From positions 1-10,191 of the forward strand of contig CAVOBC010000155.1 of assembly GCA_963693635.1 (NCBI GenBank): DNA of 10,191 bases, read 5' to 3'. This DNA is from CAVOBC01 sp963693635. Lineage in GTDB: Bacteria; Pseudomonadota; Gammaproteobacteria; Pseudomonadales; Azotimanducaceae. The translations under genes were made by a program, and so were the position numbers. Shown here piece after piece: positions 6,442-10,191 of the stretch. Within the stretch, counting starts at the first letter, position 1, and every line of letters begins with the position of its first letter. A model generated the notes under the pieces. It saw only the letters and a list, made by a program, of their open reading frames with translations, made no database searches and had not been told where the DNA came from.

Positions 6442-6518
6442 TATATGGGCCGACGCGGCTGGCGCAAAGTGGAGCGCAACGGTCGCACTCAGACCTCAAA
6501 CACATGAAAGACACATGG

Positions 6519-6524
6519 TAGAAT
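6519..6524 (+). promoter_or_regulatory. Candidate -10 box for tRNA-Leu / tig-clpP transcription
   Basis: TAGAAT matches TATAAT at five of six positions and ends eight bases before mature tRNA-Leu. It is the same hexamer as in the tRNA-Pro promoter. The expected -35 position (about 6496-6501, TCAAAC) is poor, so an activator or a more distant promoter may be needed. Confidence 0.35.
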
Positions 6525-6532
6525 TGACACAA

Positions 6533-6617
6533 GCGAAAGTGGCGGAATTGGTAGACGCGCTAGATTTAGGTTCTAGTATCGAAAGATGTGAGAGTTCGAG
6601 TCTCTCCTTTCGCACCA
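6533..6617 (+). tRNA. tRNA-Leu (anticodon UAG)
   Basis: The 85-nt class II tRNA has acceptor arm GCGAAAG/CTTTCGC, discriminator A6614 and encoded CCA (6615-6617). The anticodon stem CTAGA/TCTAG encloses TTTAGGT, putting TAG at 6567-6569. A long variable arm precedes the T-arm GAGAG/CTCTC. It reads CUN leucine codons. The CCA lies 34 bp before the tig start with no terminator between, so tRNA and tig are very likely on one transcript. Confidence 0.97.
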
Positions 6618-6651
6618 AACCTGCTGAGCATCCGGCAAACGAGGAAATCTG

Positions 6652-8130
6652 ATGCAAGCGACTTTGGAAACTGCAGACGGCCTGACCCGCCGACTGCTCA
6701 TTACTATTCCATCCAACGACCTGGAGTCGAAGGTGGAAGACAAGCTGAAAGAGACCGCAAGGTCGATCCATCTGAAGGGATTCCGACCGGGTAAGGTTCC
6801 GGTCAAGGAAATCCGCCGTCGTTTCGGTGACGGCATCCGCCAGGAAGTTGGCGGCGAGTTGGTCCAGAGCGCCTACGGCGAGGCGATTCAGGAACAGCAA
6901 CTGACCCCGGCCGGGATGCCCCAGATTGAAGATCTGGAGCTTGAGTCAGGTAAAGATCTCGCATTTACCGCCATTTTCGAGATCTTTCCCGAGATCACGC
7001 TGAGTGACTACAGCACGGTTTCGATCGCGAAACCCGTGTGCGATATAACTGAGCCCGACATCGACAAGATGGTCGAGAACCTGCGCGAGCAACGTAAGTC
7101 GTACAACGAGGTCGATCGGGCGTGTGTGGCCGACGATCAGCTAAACATCGACTTCGACGGCTCCGTCGACGACGAGGCGTTTGCGGGCGGCAGCGGTGAA
7201 GGCCACACCCTGGTGGTTGGCGCTGGCACCATGCTCAAGGATTTTGAGGATGCCCTCATCGGAGCTTCGGCCGGCGCTGCGCTCAACGCGGATGTCACTT
7301 TCCCACAAGACTATCAAAACACCGAGCTGGCTGGAAAAGCCGCAGTCTTCAAGATCAAGGTGAATTCGGTATCGGAACAAAGCCTGCCCGAACTCGATGG
7401 CGCATTCTTTGAACAGTTCGGCGTCACCGACGGCGACATGGACGCATTTCGCACCGAGGTCAAATCAAACATGGAGCGCGAACTTGCGGCCTCCATCAAA
7501 AACCGAATCAAGTCGCAGGTGATGGATGGTCTCTCCGAGATCAACAGCATCGAGGTACCAAAAGCACTGGTCACGACCGAGATTGACCGCATGCGCCAGG
7601 AGATGATGCAGCAATTTGGCGGCGGTCAGCAGTTCGATCCCTCGATACTCCCCGCCGATATGTTTGAGAGCCGCGCCGAAAAGCGTGTTGCACTCGGCTT
7701 GCTTGTCAACGAACTGGTTAGCGCTGACGAGATCGAGGTCGATGATGACCGCGTTCGGTCAACCATCGAGGAGATGGCAAGCTCGTACGAGGAACCCGAA
7801 CAACTGGTCAACTGGTACTACCAGAACGATGCGCAACTCGAGCAAATCCGCAACATGGTGCTCGAGGATCAAGTGGTCGACACCCTCCTCGCCAAGGCTT
7901 CGGTGACTGACGAAGCGATGGAATATGAGGAGGCCATCAAGCCACCACCGCAGCCCGCCATCGACGAACCAGCCGACGAACCAGCCGACGAACCAGTCAA
8001 GGCACAAGAACCATCAGGCGACAACGAAACGATCATTGCGGACGTCGCGCCTGCCGACGCTGAACCTGACAACGCTGAACCTGACAATGACAGGACAGGC
8101 AACGGTGAGACTGATGACGGTAAGGCCTGA
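6652..8130 (+). CDS. tig: Trigger factor, ribosome-bound chaperone and peptidyl-prolyl isomerase, with acidic C-terminal extension
   Basis: Trigger factor docks at the ribosomal exit tunnel beside L23 and shields nascent chains. The 492-residue product is about 60 longer than E. coli's 432. Visible parts are the N-terminal ribosome-binding domain with signature GFRPGKVP at residues 43-50, an FKBP-type isomerase domain (about 160-247, from NIDFDGSVDDEAF through GKAAVFKIKV), and the helical chaperone domain to about residue 430. The rest, about 431-492, is a Pro/Asp/Glu/Ala/Asn-rich, probably disordered tail built partly of DNA repeats (DEPA units, then AEPDN units). The start ATG has GAGG (6641-6644) seven bases upstream. 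It follows tRNA-Leu by 34 bp and precedes clpP by 40 bp, the usual tig-clpP-clpX order. Confidence 0.97.
   Translation: MQATLETADGLTRRLLITIPSNDLESKVEDKLKETARSIHLKGFRPGKVPVKEIRRRFGDGIRQEVGGELVQSAYGEAIQEQQLTPAGMPQIEDLELESGKDLAFTAIFEIFPEITLSDYSTVSIAKPVCDITEPDIDKMVENLREQRKSYNEVDRACVADDQLNIDFDGSVDDEAFAGGSGEGHTLVVGAGTMLKDFEDALIGASAGAALNADVTFPQDYQNTELAGKAAVFKIKVNSVSEQSLPELDGAFFEQFGVTDGDMDAFRTEVKSNMERELAASIKNRIKSQVMDGLSEINSIEVPKALVTTEIDRMRQEMMQQFGGGQQFDPSILPADMFESRAEKRVALGLLVNELVSADEIEVDDDRVRSTIEEMASSYEEPEQLVNWYYQNDAQLEQIRNMVLEDQVVDTLLAKASVTDEAMEYEEAIKPPPQPAIDEPADEPADEPVKAQEPSGDNETIIADVAPADAEPDNAEPDNDRTGNGETDDGKA
7962..7997 (+). repeat. Three tandem copies of a 12-bp unit inside the tig 3' end
   Basis: CGACGAACCAGC occurs at 7962-7973 and 7974-7985 and, with the last base changed to T, at 7986-7997. 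In the tig frame it encodes DEPA-DEPA-DEPV. The near identity of the copies suggests recent slippage expansion. Confidence 0.85.
8058..8087 (+). repeat. Two exact tandem copies of a 15-bp unit inside the tig 3' end
   Basis: CGCTGAACCTGACAA is present at 8058-8072 and 8073-8087. It encodes the repeated AEPDN of the trigger factor tail. It is a second, independent in-frame expansion some 60 bp after the 12-bp one. Confidence 0.85.
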
Positions 8131-8170
8131 CCAAAATAGCCGGCAGCCGGCACATCGAGGGGAATGAGTC

Positions 8171-8806
8171 ATGGGTAACATTTTTGACCGACCGGCGCAG
8201 GAATCGCGAAATCTCGGCCTGGTGCCGATGGTACTTGAGCAAACCGCGCGCGGTGAGCGTTCGTATGACATTTACTCCCGGCTCCTGAAAGAACGGATCA
8301 TTTTCGTCGTCGGCGGCATCGACGACCAGGTGGCAAACCTGATCGTGGCGCAGTTACTCTTCGCCGAATCAGAGAATGCCGATAAAGACGTACAGCTCTA
8401 CATCAACTCGCCAGGTGGCTCCGTGACCGCCGGACTTGCGATCTATGACACCATGCGGTTCATCAACTGCGATGTTTGCACCACCTGCATCGGCCAGGCT
8501 GCCAGCATGGGTGCACTGCTCCTCGCCGGCGGCACCGCCGGGAAGCGTTCATGTCTCCCCAATTCGCGCGTGATGATCCACCAGCCCAGCACCGGCGGTT
8601 TTCAGGGACAAGCGTCGGACATCGAGATTCAGGCACAGGAGATCATTGATTTGCGCCAGAAGCTGAACGAGATCCTGGCTGAGCACAGCGGCAAATCGGT
8701 CGAGACGATCGCTGTTGACACTGAACGCGACAACTACATGACGGCGATTGAGGCCAAGGACTACGGTCTCGTGGATCAGGTTTACGAGCCGCGCGCGAAC
8801 GATTAG
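8171..8806 (+). CDS. clpP: ATP-dependent Clp protease proteolytic subunit
   Basis: ClpP forms the two-ring, 14-subunit serine protease chamber that degrades proteins unfolded by ClpX or ClpA. The 211-residue product carries the catalytic triad: Ser112 in GQAASMGA, His137 in RVMIHQPS and Asp187 in TERDNYM. These correspond to E. coli Ser111, His136 and Asp185, with one extra residue in the HQPSTGGFQG handle loop. The N-terminus up to about residue 15 is probably a propeptide removed before GLVPMVLEQ. The ATG has GAGGGG (8157-8162) eight bases upstream. It follows tig by 40 bp and is likely co-transcribed with it. A long 401-bp gap separates it from clpX. Confidence 0.98.
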   Translation: MGNIFDRPAQESRNLGLVPMVLEQTARGERSYDIYSRLLKERIIFVVGGIDDQVANLIVAQLLFAESENADKDVQLYINSPGGSVTAGLAIYDTMRFINCDVCTTCIGQAASMGALLLAGGTAGKRSCLPNSRVMIHQPSTGGFQGQASDIEIQAQEIIDLRQKLNEILAEHSGKSVETIAVDTERDNYMTAIEAKDYGLVDQVYEPRAND

Positions 8807-9207
8807 CACCTGGGCAGGACGGCTGAGGTTTGCCATGGACCGACCTCAAAATTCTCCGCAAAGCGATTGTGTTGCAAGAATTAGCTGGAGCTGCGAGTTC
8901 TCATTGGCGCGTGATTTACGATAATATCCGGTTAACGGCTACGAAAAACGACCAAGAACAAACGCTGACTGATCACACATGCCATGTCCGGCAGTGTCGT
9001 CCAGATCCCGATAAGCCGGGTGTCACGGCCAAGATGGCGGGGCATTTTGGAAGAGTTCCCGGACCGGGACTAGAGATGCGATTGCGGACTGGAAAGCCAG
9101 TGGACCGGGCAAGTGTTGGGAAGGCGACAGGCTGAACGGGGGAGGGCTTGCCACCCGCCTCGACATGCCAGCGTGCAAGTAGTCAAGATTAAGACAAGAG
9201 GTGCCTG
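8807..9207 (+). other. clpP-clpX spacer (401 bp), no gene seen
   Basis: No coding frame here looks real: the longest (8830-9135, plus) resembles nothing I know and has no good ribosome site. Visible signals are an inverted repeat TGAGGT/ACCTCA just after clpP (8824-8848), a candidate clpX promoter (8898-8925), palindromes ACATGCCATGT (8977-8987) and TCCCGGACCGGGA (9057-9069), and a small hairpin ACTGG/CCAGT with loop AAAG (9088-9101). None has a terminator U-run. A small RNA or long clpX leader is possible but unproven. Confidence 0.5.
8898..8925 (+). promoter_or_regulatory. Candidate sigma-70 promoter for clpX
   Basis: TTCTCA (8898-8903, four of six) and GATAAT (8920-8925, five of six) are 16 bp apart. 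A transcript from about 8932 would have a leader of some 275 nt before clpX. I see no sigma-32 type CTTGAA/CCCAT pair here. Confidence 0.35.
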
Positions 9208-10191
9208 ATGGCGGAAGATACAGACGGAAATGGTGACGGCAAGTTACTGCACTGCAATTTCTGTGGCAAAAGCCAACACGAAGTCCGCAAGCTGATTGCT
9301 GGTCCGTCCGTTTACGTCTGCGACGAGTGTGTCGAGCTGTGCAACGACATCATTCGTGAAGAACTCAAGGAAGGATCGGATGAGGGGGAGAAACAGAGCC
9401 TGCCGACCCCCCAGGAGATCAAGGACATCCTGGATGAGTACGTAATCGGGCAGCACTGGGCCAAGAAAGTGCTTTCAGTCGCGGTCTATAACCACTACAA
9501 ACGACTGCGGTATTCGGGCAAGAAGGACGACGTGGAACTACAAAAGAGCAATATCCTGCTCATCGGTCCGACTGGCGTTGGCAAGACCCTGCTCGCCGAA
9601 ACGCTCGCAAGATTGCTGGATGTGCCATTTACCATCGCAGACGCTACCACGCTGACCGAGGCTGGTTACGTGGGCGAGGATGTCGAAAACATCATTCAGA
9701 AGTTGTTGCAAAAATGTGACTACGACGTCGACAAAGCGCAGGTCGGCATCGTCTACATCGACGAGATCGATAAGATCTCGCGGAAGTCGGACAATCCCTC
9801 GATTACCCGCGATGTGTCAGGTGAGGGCGTACAGCAAGCGCTCTTGAAACTCATCGAAGGCACCGTCGCATCGGTGCCGCCGCAAGGCGGCCGCAAGCAT
9901 CCCCAGCAAGAGTTCCTGCAGGTTGACACCACCAACATATTGTTCATCTGTGGTGGCGCTTTCTCGGGCCTCGACCGCGTTATCCGTGACCGCTCATCCA
10001 AAAGCGGCATTGGCTTTGCCGCAACCGTCGAGACGGAGTTGACCCGCAAGAATCTGGGCGAGACATTGCGCACCGTCGAACCCGAGGATCTCGTTCGTTA
10101 CGGGCTAATTCCCGAGTTTGTTGGACGCCTGCCGGTGCTTGCCACGCTCGATGAGCTGGACGCTGACGCGCTCGTACGGATCCTCACGGAG
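9208..10191 (+). CDS. clpX: ATP-dependent Clp protease ATP-binding subunit ClpX (3' end outside window)
   Basis: ClpX is the hexameric AAA+ unfoldase that recognises tagged substrates and threads them into ClpP. The first 328 codons are present and open to the right edge. The zinc-binding domain has Cys16, Cys19, Cys38 and Cys41 (HCNFCGK, VCDECVELC). Then come Walker A GPTGVGKT (120-127), pore-1 loop GYVG (153-156), Walker B IVYIDEID (181-188), the substrate-binding RKH loop (229-231), and GLIPEFVGR ending in arginine-finger candidate Arg307. Numbering is one ahead of E. coli early on and equal at Arg307. The ATG has GAGGTG (9198-9203) four bases upstream. The sensor-2 region and the stop codon lie beyond the window. 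Confidence 0.98.
   Translation, partial: MAEDTDGNGDGKLLHCNFCGKSQHEVRKLIAGPSVYVCDECVELCNDIIREELKEGSDEGEKQSLPTPQEIKDILDEYVIGQHWAKKVLSVAVYNHYKRLRYSGKKDDVELQKSNILLIGPTGVGKTLLAETLARLLDVPFTIADATTLTEAGYVGEDVENIIQKLLQKCDYDVDKAQVGIVYIDEIDKISRKSDNPSITRDVSGEGVQQALLKLIEGTVASVPPQGGRKHPQQEFLQVDTTNILFICGGAFSGLDRVIRDRSSKSGIGFAATVETELTRKNLGETLRTVEPEDLVRYGLIPEFVGRLPVLATLDELDADALVRILTE

Larger units (their letters stand above)
6075..6532 (+). other. Spacer tRNA-His to tRNA-Leu (458 bp), structured, no gene seen
   Basis: No frame here looks coding: the open frames on both strands are low in hydrophobic order, lack a ribosome site and resemble no family I know. Non-coding features are an imperfect hairpin GTGGC/GCCAC (6132-6156), a TAGAAT followed by GC-rich CGCGCG (6265-6276, possible promoter -10 with poor -35), two competing GC-rich hairpins (6408-6441), and a second TAGAAT (6519-6524) directly before tRNA-Leu. 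It may carry an alternative start and leader for the tRNA-Leu-tig transcript. Confidence 0.5.

Noticed and set aside
6218..6490. 9-bp inverted repeat GAGTGCGAC (6218-6226) / GTCGCACTC (6482-6490)
   Set aside because: A match of this length is expected by chance in a spacer of this size, and the arms are 255 bp apart.
6524..6529. Consensus TTGACA just before tRNA-Leu
   Set aside because: Its -10 would lie inside the tRNA, at ATTGGT; the sequence overlaps the better TAGAAT signal.
6140..6532. Minus-strand 130-codon frame in the His-Leu spacer
   Set aside because: Cys/Arg-rich with no domain pattern or ribosome site; it follows from GC-rich non-coding DNA.
5338..6617. tRNA 3' ends as attachment sites of an integrated element
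   Set aside because: I found no duplicated tRNA 3' segment in the spacers and no integrase gene in the window.
6496..6900. Minus-strand 134-codon frame over tRNA-Leu and tig start
   Set aside because: Contains the antisense-tRNA-Leu ghost (RKERLELSHLSILEP) and the shadow of the tig N-terminus.
8164..8178. Four-codon minigene ATG AGT CAT GGG TAA overlapping the clpP start
   Set aside because: The Shine-Dalgarno ends only one base before this ATG, while it is spaced correctly for the clpP ATG at 8171.
8830..9135. Plus-strand 101-codon frame between clpP and clpX
   Set aside because: No ribosome site, no recognisable motif, and irregular composition; treated as non-coding.

Overview
The window looks like chromosomal housekeeping DNA from a gammaproteobacterium. 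The evidence is aconitase B, MiaE, LpxH, a TgpA-type transglutaminase and a Pro-Arg-His-Leu tRNA group leading into tig-clpP-clpX, a combination familiar from Pseudomonas-like and related Gammaproteobacteria. I cannot name the genus. No insertion sequence, phage gene, CRISPR array or defence system is visible, and I did not find an undescribed multi-gene system. The less ordinary material lies in the spacers and in the trigger factor tail.

Layout: (1) 2-886, plus strand, is the C-terminal part of a TgpA-like membrane transglutaminase cut by the left edge. (2) 951-3524, minus strand, is acnB, convergent with tgpA, with a perfect 18-bp palindrome one base beyond its stop codon. (3) 3525-3796 is a divergent control region holding a likely acnB promoter and a dense set of inverted repeats. 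(4) 3797-4444 is miaE (plus strand), whose 3' end overlaps the 3' end of lpxH (4384-5130, minus strand) by 61 bp. (5) 5131-5337 is a divergent promoter region between lpxH and the tRNA group. (6) 5338-6617 holds four tRNA genes, Pro(UGG), Arg(UCU), His(GUG) and Leu(UAG), all with encoded CCA and separated by long spacers (261, 245 and 458 bp) that contain short tandem repeats and hairpins. (7) 6652-10191 is tig, clpP and the first 328 codons of clpX, on the plus strand, with a 401-bp gap between clpP and clpX.

How the genes work together: tRNA-Leu ends only 34 bp before tig, so that tRNA and the trigger factor/Clp genes are probably transcribed together. This joins translation capacity, nascent-chain folding (trigger factor) and protein turnover (ClpXP). 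LpxH makes lipid X for lipid A, AcnB is the TCA-cycle aconitase, and MiaE hydroxylates a modified A37 in tRNAs reading UNN codons. None of the four tRNAs here reads such codons, so miaE has no evident substrate link to its neighbours.
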